From UKL13-2 sp044228625 (GTDB taxonomy: Bacteria; Pseudomonadota; Gammaproteobacteria; Burkholderiales; Usitatibacteraceae), in the NCBI GenBank assembly GCA_044228625.1, contig JBGAUM010000003.1:1-64000 (forward strand): a stretch of 64,000 nt of DNA. Reading direction: 5' to 3'. Of the stretch, positions 34,262 through 42,838 are shown piece after piece. The first letter of the stretch is position 1. Every line of letters begins with the position of its first letter. A program made the translations under genes and the position numbers. The notes under the pieces are model-generated. The model was not told where the DNA came from, did not search any database, and saw only the letters and a list, made by a program, of their open reading frames with translations.

Positions 34262-34420
34262 ATGAAATCGATCACCAAAAAACTGATCCACGCCATGACG
34301 TTTGAACGCGCATTGGGTTTTGCCGCCGCGTTTGTCTTGACCGCCAGTGCCTTTGCGCTGGTGCATGCCTTTGGCGGCGCAGAGTTTGCAGGAAATGTGA
34401 CGCTTCTGGTCGGCGCATAG
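34262..34420 (+). CDS. 52-residue hydrophobic peptide, divergent from the AraC-type gene
   Basis: The peptide begins MKSITKKLIHAMTFERALG and continues with a hydrophobic stretch FAAAFVLTASAFALVHAFGG, ending VTLLVGA. It has a basic start and either one membrane helix or an uncleaved or cleaved signal (possible cleavage after ASAFA). AAAGGAAAC precedes the ATG by 6-8 bases, which is a good ribosome site. It is preceded by an AraC-type operator and promoter. I recognise no family. The good start signals and the regulatory layout make it a likely real gene. Confidence 0.6.
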   Translation: MKSITKKLIHAMTFERALGFAAAFVLTASAFALVHAFGGAEFAGNVTLLVGA

Positions 34421-34493
34421 CGCCTGACCATTCGTGGATGCCAAAACACTAGCATTGGCGCGGTGACCAGGGCAAAAATGTCCCGAAAGCCGC

Positions 34494-34521
34494 GCCTGGC
34501 AAGGCGCCCGGTTTGCCAGGC
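34494..34521. terminator. Hairpin between the small gene and pilU
   Basis: GCCTGGCAA (34494-34502) and TTGCCAGGC (34513-34521) form a perfect 9-base-pair stem with a 10-base loop. It lies 73 bases after the small peptide gene and 20 bases after the pilU stop on the other strand. There is no clear U-tract on either side. It may stop or protect transcripts from both directions. Confidence 0.45.
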
Positions 34522-34541
34522 CGCGTGCTGCGGCCCCCCGA

Positions 34542-35681
34542 CTATTTGACGATCTCGAGGTGTTCCAAGCCCGCAGCGAGGTCCTTCTCCTTCGCGCCGC
34601 GGCCTTCGAGCTTGATCTTGAGGCGAAGATCGTTGAGCGAATCGGCGTTGCGGAGCGCGTCCTCGTAGGAAATGATGTCGCTTTCGAAAAGGTCGAACAG
34701 CGCCATGTCAAAGGTCTGCATGCCCAGTTCCTTGGACCGCTTCATCACTTCCTTGATCTCGTGCACTTCGCCCTTGAAGATCAGGTCCTGGATCAGCGGC
34801 GTATTGAGCAGGATTTCGATCGCGGCCGCGCGGCCCTTGCCTTCCTTCCTCGGGATCAGGCGCTGCGAGACGAACGCCTTCAGGTTGAGCGACAAGTCCA
34901 TCAAGAGTTGCTGACGCCGCTCTTCAGGGAAGAAATTGATGATGCGGTCAAGCGCCTGGTTGGTGGAGTTCGCATGCAATGTGGACATGCACAAGTGCCC
35001 CGTTTCTGCGAACGCAATGGCAAAGTCCATGGTGTCACGGTCGCGGATTTCACCGATGAGGATCACATCGGGCGCCTGGCGCAGGGTGTTTTTCAGCGCC
35101 GCAAACCAGTTATCGGTGTCCACGCCCACCTCGCGCTGTGTAATCACGCAGTTCTTGTGTTCGTGGACGTATTCGACCGGGTCTTCAATGGTAATGATGT
35201 GGCCATAGCTGTTTTCGTTGCGGTAGCCAATCATCGCCGCGAGCGTGGTGGACTTTCCGGACCCCGTGCCGCCGACCAGGATGACCAAGCCCCGCTTGGT
35301 CATGGCCACATCCTTGAGCACTTCCGGCAGGTTCAGGTCCTCCATGCGCGGGATCTGGGTGGTAATCGTCCGCAGCACCAGACCAATGCGACCCTGCTGC
35401 ACGAAGGCGTTGACGCGGAACCGGCCGATACCGGAGGGCGCGATGGCGAAATTGCACTCCTTGGTGGCTTCGAACTCTGCCGCCTGCTTGTCGGTCATGA
35501 TGGAGCGCGCAATTTCGCCGGTGTGAATCGGCGAGAGACTGGTCTGCGAGACCGGCGTCATCTTGCCGTCGATCTTCATGGCCGGCGGGAAGCCTGCGGT
35601 CAGAAACAAATCCGACGCCTTTTTTGCGAGCATCGCCCGCAGAAGTTCGTGGACAAATTTGAGTGCCTGTTCTCGTTCCAT
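34542..35681 (-). CDS. pilU: PilU, twitching-motility ATPase
   Basis: The 379-residue hexameric secretion-type ATPase has a PAS-like N-terminal domain (KKASDLFLTAGFPP), the Walker A loop GGTGSGKST, the Asp box ITIEDPVEYVHEHK and Walker B ILIGEIRDRDTMD. The C-terminus extends past the PilT end with a charged tail (about 345-379), as in PilU. It assists PilT in retracting type IV pili. It lies 37 bases downstream of pilT and is surely cotranscribed. Confidence 0.94.
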   Translation of the reverse strand: MEREQALKFVHELLRAMLAKKASDLFLTAGFPPAMKIDGKMTPVSQTSLSPIHTGEIARSIMTDKQAAEFEATKECNFAIAPSGIGRFRVNAFVQQGRIGLVLRTITTQIPRMEDLNLPEVLKDVAMTKRGLVILVGGTGSGKSTTLAAMIGYRNENSYGHIITIEDPVEYVHEHKNCVITQREVGVDTDNWFAALKNTLRQAPDVILIGEIRDRDTMDFAIAFAETGHLCMSTLHANSTNQALDRIINFFPEERRQQLLMDLSLNLKAFVSQRLIPRKEGKGRAAAIEILLNTPLIQDLIFKGEVHEIKEVMKRSKELGMQTFDMALFDLFESDIISYEDALRNADSLNDLRLKIKLEGRGAKEKDLAAGLEHLEIVK

Positions 35682-35718
35682 AACTTGCTCCCGCGGCAGA
35701 TGGCGCCGCAGTCAATGA

Positions 35719-36759
35719 TTAGTTGAAGGCGTCCTTGTTGGCTGCCTTGCCACGTGCTTCAGCGACGGTGATGACACTGCGGCGAACCAGGTCGGCAAGG
35801 TTTTGGTCGAGCGTTTGCATGCCGATCGCCTGGCCGGTTTGAATGGCCGAATACATCTGGGCCACCTTGGCTTCGCGGATCAAGTTGCGGATGGCCGGTG
35901 TGCCGATCATGATTTCGTGCGCGGCAACGCGGCCGCCACCGTCCTTGGTCTTGCAAAGCGTCTGGGATATCACCGCGCGCAGGGACTCCGACAACATGGC
36001 GCGGATCATTTCCTTTTCAGCAGCCGGGAACACGTCGATGATGCGATCCACCGTTTTGGCCGCCGAACTCGTGTGCAGCGTGCCGAACACCAAGTGGCCG
36101 GTTTCTGCAGCCGTCATGGCCAGGCGGATCGTTTCCAGGTCGCGCATTTCGCCGACCAGGATGATGTCCGGATCCTCCCGCAGCGCGCTCTTCAAGGCGT
36201 TGGCGAAGGACAGCGTATGCGGGCCGACCTCGCGCTGGTTGATCAGGCATTTCTTGGATTCGTGGACGAATTCGATCGGATCCTCGACCGTCAGGATGTG
36301 TCCGTACTCGTTTTCGTTGACGTAGTTGATCATCGCCGCCAGCGTGGTCGACTTGCCCGAACCGGTCGGGCCGGTGACGAGGACCAGCCCGCGCGGCTGG
36401 TTTGAAATCTCGGCGAAGATCTTTGGAGCGTTGAGGTCCTCCAGCGAAAGGATCTTCGAGGGAATCGTCCGCATGACCGCGCCCGCGCCACGCTGGTGGT
36501 TGAACGCGTTGACGCGGAAGCGCGCCAAATTGGGAATCTCGAACGAGAAGTCGCATTCGAGGTTTTCCTCGTACTGCTTGCGTTGTCCGTCGTTCATGAT
36601 GTCATACACCATGCCGTGGACATCGTCATGTGAAAGCGACGGCACGTTGATCCGGCGGACATCGCCGTGCACGCGGATCATTGGGGGCAGCCCTGCGGAC
36701 AAGTGCAAGTCAGACGCTTTGTTTTTGACGCCAAAGGCCAGGAGTTCAGCAATTTCCAT
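35719..36759 (-). CDS. pilT: PilT, type IV pilus retraction ATPase
   Basis: The 346-residue protein begins MEIAELLAFGVKNKASDLHLSAGLPP. It carries Walker A GPTGSGKST, the Asp box VEDPIEFVHESKK, Walker B ILVGEMRDLETIR and the C-terminal AIRNLIREAK motif, which is essential for PilT action. It powers pilus depolymerisation and twitching. The remaining pil genes are not in the window. It is divergent from yggS, an arrangement common in proteobacteria. Confidence 0.97.
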   Translation of the reverse strand: MEIAELLAFGVKNKASDLHLSAGLPPMIRVHGDVRRINVPSLSHDDVHGMVYDIMNDGQRKQYEENLECDFSFEIPNLARFRVNAFNHQRGAGAVMRTIPSKILSLEDLNAPKIFAEISNQPRGLVLVTGPTGSGKSTTLAAMINYVNENEYGHILTVEDPIEFVHESKKCLINQREVGPHTLSFANALKSALREDPDIILVGEMRDLETIRLAMTAAETGHLVFGTLHTSSAAKTVDRIIDVFPAAEKEMIRAMLSESLRAVISQTLCKTKDGGGRVAAHEIMIGTPAIRNLIREAKVAQMYSAIQTGQAIGMQTLDQNLADLVRRSVITVAEARGKAANKDAFN

Positions 36760-36795
36760 TTATACTTTTCCTTGTGATCTCGCGGCCCCGACAAG

Positions 36796-36818
36796 CGGTT
36801 TTTCACTCTGAAAAACGG
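36796..36818. other. Hairpin between divergent pilT and yggS
   Basis: CGGTTTTTC (36796-36804) and GAAAAACGG (36810-36818) form a stem of eight pairs with one mismatch around a 5-base loop. It lies in the 90-base gap that must contain both divergent promoters. The A and T runs suggest it could serve as an operator. No regulator can be named. Confidence 0.35.
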
Positions 36819-36849
36819 CGTCCGCGGCCCTTTGACATGCCTGCCGATT

Positions 36850-37569
36850 ATGTCCCCAATCAGAGCGAACTTGCAACAAGCGCGCCGGGCGATCGATGCC
36901 GCCATTGCGGGATGCAGTCGCATGCCAGCGCGCGAAGTGTCGCTGGTGGCGGTGTCCAAGACCCATCCGGCAGAGGCCGTTCGTACGGCATTCGAGGCCG
37001 GACAGCGTGCTTTTGGTGAAAACTATGCCCAAGAGGGCGTGGCAAAGATTGGCGAACTTGCCGCGCTCAGGAAGGAAGGCATTGAGTGGCATTTCATTGG
37101 GCCTTTGCAAAGCAACAAGGCAGGGCTGGTGGCCAGTCAATTCGATTGGGTGCAAAGTGTGGACCGCATGAAGATCGCGCAAGCCTTGTCGTCCCGTCGC
37201 AAGGGGGAGCCGCTGAATGTGCTGGTCGAGGTGAACGTGAGTGGTGAATCCACCAAAGGCGGAATCGCTCCCGATGAAGCGCTGGCCTTTGCAATGCAGG
37301 TCTCGAAGCTGCCCCATTTGCGCCTGAGGGGTCTGATGACCATCATCGAAAATGTTTCCGACGAGACCGCGCAGCGCAGGCAGTTTCGCGCTTTGAAACA
37401 ACTCTACGACGGTGGCTTGGATGCCGGCCTGCGGTTTGACACACTGTCGATGGGAATGTCAGGGGATTTCAAAGTGGCGATAGAAGAAGGCGCGACCATG
37501 GTGCGGTTGGGGACGGCAATTTTTGGCGGTCGAGTTTCAAGAACCCCGGACCTGGAGCGTGCCGCGTGA
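36850..37569 (+). CDS. yggS: YggS-family PLP homeostasis protein
   Basis: The 239-residue protein is a fold-type III PLP-binding protein with the cofactor lysine in LVAVSKTHPAEAV, and has FGENYAQEG, WHFIGPLQSNK and LSMGMSGDF. YggS/PROSC proteins keep pyridoxal-phosphate and amino acid pools in balance and have no known catalytic turnover. ATG at 36850 was preferred to the TTG at 36832 because homologues start near MSPIRANL. Its end overlaps proC by 4 bases. Confidence 0.94.
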   Translation: MSPIRANLQQARRAIDAAIAGCSRMPAREVSLVAVSKTHPAEAVRTAFEAGQRAFGENYAQEGVAKIGELAALRKEGIEWHFIGPLQSNKAGLVASQFDWVQSVDRMKIAQALSSRRKGEPLNVLVEVNVSGESTKGGIAPDEALAFAMQVSKLPHLRLRGLMTIIENVSDETAQRRQFRALKQLYDGGLDAGLRFDTLSMGMSGDFKVAIEEGATMVRLGTAIFGGRVSRTPDLERAA

Positions 37570-38405
37570 AGATCGGATTCATCGGTGGGGGCAACATGGC
37601 GCAGGCCATCGCCGGAGGCTTGCTCGCCAGAGGCAGCCGATCAGTGGACATTTGCGCCATCGAGCCGTTCGAGGCGGCGCGCTCCTTTTGGTCGACACGG
37701 GGCATGCCCGTATTCGCGCAATTCGATCCCGCAGTGCTGGAGTCCGACGTGCTCGTGTTGGCGGTGAAGCCGCAGGTCATGGCCACGGCGATTGCCCCCT
37801 TGGCGGGGCGCTTGCGTGATCAAGTCGTCTTGAGCATTGCGGCCGGCATCCGCGTCGCGGACCTTGCCAGCCAATTGGGCGGCGGGACTTTGCCTTATCC
37901 CAACATTGTCCGCAGCATGCCCAATACACCTGCCTTGGTGGGTGCGGGAATGGCCGGCCTGTACGCGCCGGCAAACGTCAGCGCAGAAAGCCGCCGACGG
38001 GCCGAGTCGCTTCTGATGGCAGTGGGCAAGACGGCGTGGTTTGACCGCGAAGAGATGCTTGACGCCGTGACTGCAGTATCCGGCAGTGGCCCGGCCTACG
38101 TGTTCTATTTCATCGAGGCTCTGGAGGACGCGGCATGCAAGCTGGGCATGGACCCGGCCCAAGCTCGTCTGTTCGCCACCGAAACGTTTTGGGGTGGCGC
38201 CAAACTGGCCTCTGAAAGTACCGACACCGCCGCCGAGTTGCGGGCGAAGGTGACATCCAAACGCGGCACCACCGAGCGGGCCATCGAGTCGTTTGATCAA
38301 AGTGGGGTGAAACAGGAAGTCATCACCGGAGTATTGGCGGCCTGTGCGCGGGCCAAGGAACTGGGTGACGAGATGGCTGTGAATCTTGGGGGTCCTCCAC
38401 CGTGA
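37566..38405 (+). CDS. proC: ProC, pyrroline-5-carboxylate reductase
   Basis: The 279-residue enzyme has the NADPH-binding start KIGFIGGGNMAQAIAGGL, RSMPNTPALVGAGM in the middle and the proline-site motif TAVSGSGPAYVFYFIEAL. It makes proline from pyrroline-5-carboxylate. The start is GTG at 37566, overlapping the yggS stop. The gene for the earlier step, proA, is also in this window, at 45320-46630. The next gene, yggT, overlaps by 4 bases. Confidence 0.96.
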   Translation: MKIGFIGGGNMAQAIAGGLLARGSRSVDICAIEPFEAARSFWSTRGMPVFAQFDPAVLESDVLVLAVKPQVMATAIAPLAGRLRDQVVLSIAAGIRVADLASQLGGGTLPYPNIVRSMPNTPALVGAGMAGLYAPANVSAESRRRAESLLMAVGKTAWFDREEMLDAVTAVSGSGPAYVFYFIEALEDAACKLGMDPAQARLFATETFWGGAKLASESTDTAAELRAKVTSKRGTTERAIESFDQSGVKQEVITGVLAACARAKELGDEMAVNLGGPPP

Positions 38406-38989
38406 TCGTCCAAGCCCTCATTTTTGTGCTGGAGACCGCGTTTGGCCTGTTCACGTTGGCGGCATTGGCGCGCTTTTACGCCCAGGCATTTCGGGCGCCT
38501 TTTCGAAATCCATTGACCGATTTTGTTGTGGCGCTGACCGACTTTCTCGTGAAACCCTTGCGCAAAGTCATTCCCGGCGCCTTCGGGCTTGATCTGGCAT
38601 CCCTGGTCACTGCCTGGTTCGCCCAGCTCGTTTTCCTGGGAATCAAGGTGGCCTTGATTGCGCCAGATGCGCTGGCTATGCCTACATTTTGGCCGGGGCT
38701 CATCCTATGGGCACTGGTGAGCCTGGTGCGCCTGTCCTTGTACTTGCTGATCGGCGTGGTGTTTATCCAAGCCATTCTGTCCTGGACGTCTCCGGGGCAT
38801 CCCATCGGGCCGTTTTTTTCGGCACTCACCCGACCTTTTCTGCGACCGCTGCAAAAAATCATCCCGTTGGTGGGCGGCGTCGACTTGTCTCCGCTGGTCC
38901 TGCTGGTCCTGGTGCAGGTCGTCTTGATGCTTCCGGTCGCCTGGCTGGAGGCGGCGGTGTCGCGGCTGCCGAGATTGCTGGCCATGTAA
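38402..38989 (+). CDS. yggT: YggT family membrane protein
   Basis: The 195-residue protein contains two copies of the YGGT domain, each a pair of membrane helices with a signature: ARFYAQAFRAPFRNPLTDFV in the first and SALTRPFLRPLQKIIP in the second. The family is linked to proC and yggS in many bacteria and has been tied to osmotic or divisome-related functions in some. Its biochemical role is not settled. The start is GTG at 38402 overlapping the proC stop. Confidence 0.92.
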   Translation: MIVQALIFVLETAFGLFTLAALARFYAQAFRAPFRNPLTDFVVALTDFLVKPLRKVIPGAFGLDLASLVTAWFAQLVFLGIKVALIAPDALAMPTFWPGLILWALVSLVRLSLYLLIGVVFIQAILSWTSPGHPIGPFFSALTRPFLRPLQKIIPLVGGVDLSPLVLLVLVQVVLMLPVAWLEAAVSRLPRLLAM

Positions 38990-39019
38990 GCGCCGATTTG
39001 GGCGGTCCTCTCGACCGAT

Positions 39020-39049
39020 TTCACCCCTTGTGCCCCATTACGTTACACT
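39020..39049 (+). promoter_or_regulatory. Candidate promoter for the dynamin-like gene
   Basis: TTCACC at 39020-39025 and TACACT at 39044-39049 each match four of six sigma-70 consensus bases, with an 18-base spacer. They lie in the 196-base gap after yggT. A start near 39056 would give a leader of about 130 bases that contains a 15-codon open frame. This is a sequence-based guess only. Confidence 0.35.
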
Positions 39050-39100
39050 TCTCCTTTCAAGCGGCAAAAGACCGCAAATCCAATAGGGGAGGGTGTAGCG

Positions 39101-39148
39101 ATGGGGGTCACCAAAGACAACCGGAGGCTTCTGCGGCGCATTGCTTAG
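39101..39148 (+). other. 15-codon mini-ORF with strong ribosome site upstream of the dynamin-like gene
   Basis: AGGGGAGGG at 39085-39093 lies 7 bases before an ATG at 39101. The frame encodes MGVTKDNRRLLRRIA and stops at 39148, which is 37 bases before the GTG of the GTPase gene. Its ribosome site is among the better ones in the window. It may be a leader peptide or an upstream ORF coupled to the next gene, or may be chance. Confidence 0.35.
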
Positions 39149-39185
39149 CGCCCAGCCCGTTGCCCGCCAGCAAGGAAGGACATCC

Positions 39186-41291
39186 GTGGATTTCGATCCG
39201 GCCATCAATTCCCGATTTGAAAGCGAAATAGCGCGCTACAACGAGTGGCGTGAAGGCTTGACGCGTGCGGTGCACGACTACCACGATTGGCTCGAGCGCA
39301 CCAATCAGCTGGACGTGCAGCAATCGATTCGCTTTTACGACCTGCTGGAAACCTTGAACCGCGGCCGCCTGCAATTGGCCTTCCTCGCGGAGTTTTCACG
39401 CGGCAAGTCCGAATTGATCAATGCCCTGTTTTTCTCGAGCTTCAAGGAACGGTTGTTGCCGTCGGATGTGGGCCGCACGACGATGTGTCCGACCGAGTTG
39501 TTTCACGATCCGAACGAGGAGCCGTACCTCAAGCTGCTGTCGGTGGAAACGCGTTACCGCGACGAATCGATTTCGCAGCTCAAGAACATGCCCGTCGAAT
39601 GGTCGAAGATTCGCCTGAATGTCGACAGCGTGAAGGAAATGAAGCAGGCCCTGTCTGCTTTGGCCGACACCAAACGGGTGTACGCCCTGGATGCGCGCAT
39701 GATGGGCCTGTTGCCGATGTTTGACGAATCCGGCGAGGGCCCGAAGGAAGACGACATTGTGGAAGTGCCGGCGTGGCGCTATGCCATGATCAACTATCCG
39801 CATCCGCTGCTGTCCAATGGCCTGTCGGTGCTGGACACGCCCGGGTTGAACGCCTTGGGACTGGAACCGGAACTGACCTTGTCGACCGTTCCCAATGCGC
39901 ATGCCGTGCTGTTTCTGCTCTCCATCGACACCGGCGTCACCAAATCCGACCTCGAGATTTGGGAGCGCTACGTGAAGACCGGCCTGCCCGCCAAGATGGC
40001 GGTGCTGAACAAGGTCGACCTGATGTGGGACGAGTTGAAAACCCAGGACGAGATCAACGCCGGCATCAAGCGCATGGTGGAAACGACCGCGGGACAGCTT
40101 GGCTTGCCGGCGGAAAAAGTGTTTCCGATCTCCGCGCAAAAGGCGTTGCTGGGGCGCATCAAGGGCGACCGCGAGTTGGTCGTCAAGTCCGGGATTGAGC
40201 CGCTGGAAACGTACCTCGCCAACGAAATCGTCCCGATCAAGCGGCAGCTGTTGGCCAAGGCGGTGACCAACGAAATCGGCTCAATGATGGTGGCGTCGCA
40301 CCGGAGCTGCGCGCAAAAACTGGAGGCCAACCAGGCGCAATTGAACGAACTGGCTGATTTGGCGGGAAAGAGCCGCGACATCACCATGAAACTCTGGCAA
40401 AAGGTCAACGAAGAAAAAGAGGCATACAACAATGCCCTTTCCGAATACAAGGTGATCCGCACCACTTTCAACCAGAAGCGCAACTCGCTGATGGATGTAT
40501 TCAATCCGACCCGTCTCGATGTGCTGTGTTCGAAGAGCCTGCAGGCCATCAATGATTCGTGGACGACACCGGGATTGACGCGCGGCATGCGCGAACTGAT
40601 CAAGTTGGTCGGCGCGGAGTTCCAGGCGGTCTCGATGGCCGGTGGTGACATCCTGCGTCTCATGGAAGGCGCGTACAACACGTTCCATGAGCGCTTCAAG
40701 TTTGCCAAGATGGATTTCCCCCCGCTGGATTTCGCGGAGCCGCAACGAAGATTGGGGCTTCTGGTCACCAAGACGGAGAATTTCTGCAAAGACCCGGTCA
40801 ACATCATGATGACCGAGAAGCGTTTCATGGTGCGCAAGTTCTGGCGCATGCTGGTCGACGAGGCGCGCAAGATTTTCAATGATGCCCGCAGTGAAACCGA
40901 GCGATGGATTGCGGCCGTACCCCTGCCGCTGGAAACCCAGATCAAGGATCACAAAGCGCAATTGCAACAACGTCTCGATGCGTTGGCCAAGGTCAACGAA
41001 CGCGGCGGCGCAATCAAAGAGGAGGTCGCCAAGCTGCAGGCCCAGCGCGCCGAGATCCAGGCTCGCGTGACGATGATCACGTCCCTCATTCTCAAGGTGC
41101 GGGAGGCCAGTCCGCCCTCCAGCGCAGCATCACTCCCAAAGCCGGCCGCGCCGGTTGCTGCGCCTGCAGCACCAGCTGCCGAAACGCCCCCTGATTTTCT
41201 GAAGACCACCCGCACCGTGGCGCCCACGGGCCCGGCCAAAGAGTTCCTGACGACCCAGAAACTCGATTTGAACGCGATGCGCGAAAACTGA
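39186..41291 (+). CDS. Bacterial dynamin-like large GTPase
   Basis: From GTG at 39186, which has AAGGAAGGA 6 bases upstream, the product is 701 residues. Its GTPase motifs are a P-loop AEFSRGKS (68-75, with Ala in place of the first Gly), a switch-I GRTTMCPTE, DTPGLNALG (217-225) and NKVD (275-278). A long helical region follows with predicted coiled coil, then a proline- and alanine-rich tail. This is the layout of dynamin-superfamily proteins, which bind and remodel membranes. No membrane helix is obvious. It appears monocistronic after yggT, tail to tail with rng. No partner GTPase is next to it, unlike many paired bacterial dynamins. Confidence 0.88.
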   Translation: MDFDPAINSRFESEIARYNEWREGLTRAVHDYHDWLERTNQLDVQQSIRFYDLLETLNRGRLQLAFLAEFSRGKSELINALFFSSFKERLLPSDVGRTTMCPTELFHDPNEEPYLKLLSVETRYRDESISQLKNMPVEWSKIRLNVDSVKEMKQALSALADTKRVYALDARMMGLLPMFDESGEGPKEDDIVEVPAWRYAMINYPHPLLSNGLSVLDTPGLNALGLEPELTLSTVPNAHAVLFLLSIDTGVTKSDLEIWERYVKTGLPAKMAVLNKVDLMWDELKTQDEINAGIKRMVETTAGQLGLPAEKVFPISAQKALLGRIKGDRELVVKSGIEPLETYLANEIVPIKRQLLAKAVTNEIGSMMVASHRSCAQKLEANQAQLNELADLAGKSRDITMKLWQKVNEEKEAYNNALSEYKVIRTTFNQKRNSLMDVFNPTRLDVLCSKSLQAINDSWTTPGLTRGMRELIKLVGAEFQAVSMAGGDILRLMEGAYNTFHERFKFAKMDFPPLDFAEPQRRLGLLVTKTENFCKDPVNIMMTEKRFMVRKFWRMLVDEARKIFNDARSETERWIAAVPLPLETQIKDHKAQLQQRLDALAKVNERGGAIKEEVAKLQAQRAEIQARVTMITSLILKVREASPPSSAASLPKPAAPVAAPAAPAAETPPDFLKTTRTVAPTGPAKEFLTTQKLDLNAMREN

Positions 41292-41329
41292 GCCGACGTC
41301 GCGCCAAGCGATGGGCGACGGGATCGCCG

Positions 41330-42781
41330 TCAGACCAGGATGACGTCAAACTGCTCCTGTGTGTACGACGATTCAACCGACAGGGTGATGGGTTTGCCGA
41401 TGAAATCCTCCAGCATGGTCATGCTCGAGGATTCCTCGTCCAGAAAGCGATCAATGACGGTTTGCGATGCCAGGATGCGGAATTCCTTGGCGTCAAACTG
41501 GCGCGCGGAGCGCAGTACCTCGCGCAGGACTTCATAGCAAACGGTTTGGGCGGAACGAATTTCACCGCGCCCCTTGCACGTCGGGCAGGGTTCGCAGAGC
41601 ACGTGGGCCAGGGATTCGCGCGTTCGTTTGCGCGTCATTTCCACCAGCCCCAACTGTGAAAATCCGTTGACCGTGACGCGTGTGCGGTCGCGCAACAGCG
41701 CTTTGTTGAATTCGGCCAGGACAGCATTGCGGTGTTCGAGGGTGTCCATGTCGATGAAGTCGACGATGATGATGCCCCCCAAGTTGCGCAGCCTCAGTTG
41801 GCGCGCAATCGCCTGCGCTGCCTCCAGATTGGTCTTGAAAATGGTGTCGTCAAAACTGCGGCCTGACACAAAAGCCCCGGTGTTCACATCGACGGTGGTC
41901 AGCGCCTCGGTCTGGTCGAAAATGACGTATCCGCCGGATTTCAGGTCCACGCGCCGCTCCAGCGCGCGGCCGATTTCGTCCTCCACGGCAAACAAGTCGA
42001 ACAAGGGTCGTTCGCCGTGGTAGTGCTCCAGGACACCCGCGCTGGCTTTCATGTATTGATCCGCAAAATTGCGCATGCGTTCGTGGGTCTCGCGCGAATC
42101 GACAATCAATCTTTCGGTATCGCGCGTGGCCAGGTCACGCAGGGCACGTAGTGCAAGGTCGAGATCCTGGTAAAGCAAGGATTGCGCGGCAGCGCTACGC
42201 GCCTTTTCGACGATGCTTTTCCAGAGGGCAATCAGGTAGGCAATGTCGGCCGTGAGTTCCTCGTCATTGGCGGTCTCCGCAACGGTTCGCACGATGAATC
42301 CGCCAGCCTCCCCCTCAGGCATCAGTTGATGTACCTTTTCCCGCAGGTGTTCGCGTTCGGCCTCGTCTTCAATGCGCTGCGAGATGCCGATATGCTGTTC
42401 GCCGGGGAGGTAGACCAGCAAACGGCCCGCGATCGAGATCTGCGTCGAAAGGCGCGCTCCCTTGCTCCCGATCGGGTCCTTGATCACCTGGACGACTAGC
42501 GTTTGTCCCTCATGGAGGATGCGCTCGATGGGCTTCTGCTCGCCGTTCTTGTTGGCCGCCCAAATGTCCGCCACGTGCAAGAAGGCCGCACGCGCCAGGC
42601 CAATTTCGATGAACGCCGACTGCATGCCGGGCAGCACGCGCCCCACTCGACCAAGGTAAATATTGCCGACCAACCCCCGGTTCGAAGAGCGCTCGACGTG
42701 CAGCTCCTGCACGGCGCCTTGCTCCAATACCGCTACACGTGTCTCCTGGGGAGTCACGTTGATCAAGATCTGCTCGTTCAC
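41330..42781 (-). CDS. rng: RNase G (CafA)
   Basis: From GTG at 42781 the protein has 483 residues. It has an S1 domain (about 36-120, with VGNIYLGRVGRVLPGMQSAF), an RNase H-like part, and the catalytic DNase-I-like subdomain with DVNTGAFVSG and IIIVDFIDMD. The zinc-link motif is CEPCPTCKGRG. It lacks the long RNase E C-terminal scaffold, so RNase G is the right name. It processes the 16S rRNA 5' end and degrades some mRNAs. It is the last gene of the holA-to-rng operon, and its ribosome site may be folded into a hairpin. Confidence 0.95.
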   Translation of the reverse strand: MNEQILINVTPQETRVAVLEQGAVQELHVERSSNRGLVGNIYLGRVGRVLPGMQSAFIEIGLARAAFLHVADIWAANKNGEQKPIERILHEGQTLVVQVIKDPIGSKGARLSTQISIAGRLLVYLPGEQHIGISQRIEDEAEREHLREKVHQLMPEGEAGGFIVRTVAETANDEELTADIAYLIALWKSIVEKARSAAAQSLLYQDLDLALRALRDLATRDTERLIVDSRETHERMRNFADQYMKASAGVLEHYHGERPLFDLFAVEDEIGRALERRVDLKSGGYVIFDQTEALTTVDVNTGAFVSGRSFDDTIFKTNLEAAQAIARQLRLRNLGGIIIVDFIDMDTLEHRNAVLAEFNKALLRDRTRVTVNGFSQLGLVEMTRKRTRESLAHVLCEPCPTCKGRGEIRSAQTVCYEVLREVLRSARQFDAKEFRILASQTVIDRFLDEESSSMTMLEDFIGKPITLSVESSYTQEQFDVILV

Positions 42782-42789
42782 GGCAGTGC

Positions 42790-42826
42790 TCCAAAGTTTT
42801 GTGGAGCGGTGCCGCACGCGGCACCG
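42790..42826 (-). promoter_or_regulatory. Stacked hairpins over the rng ribosome site
   Basis: On the minus strand, CGGTGCCGC and GCGGCACCG (42826-42818 and 42815-42807) form a 9-base-pair stem. Directly after it, CTCCA (42806-42802) can pair with TGGAG (42794-42790), which is the Shine-Dalgarno of rng, across an 8-base loop. The first stem could be a terminator or RNase barrier between maf and rng. The second would hide the ribosome site. Confidence 0.5.
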
Positions 42827-42838
42827 TTCGACAACTCC

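Noticed and set aside
34560..35726. A 388-codon plus-strand frame opposite pilU
   Set aside because: PilU with Walker motifs is certain on the other strand, and this frame has no recognisable feature.
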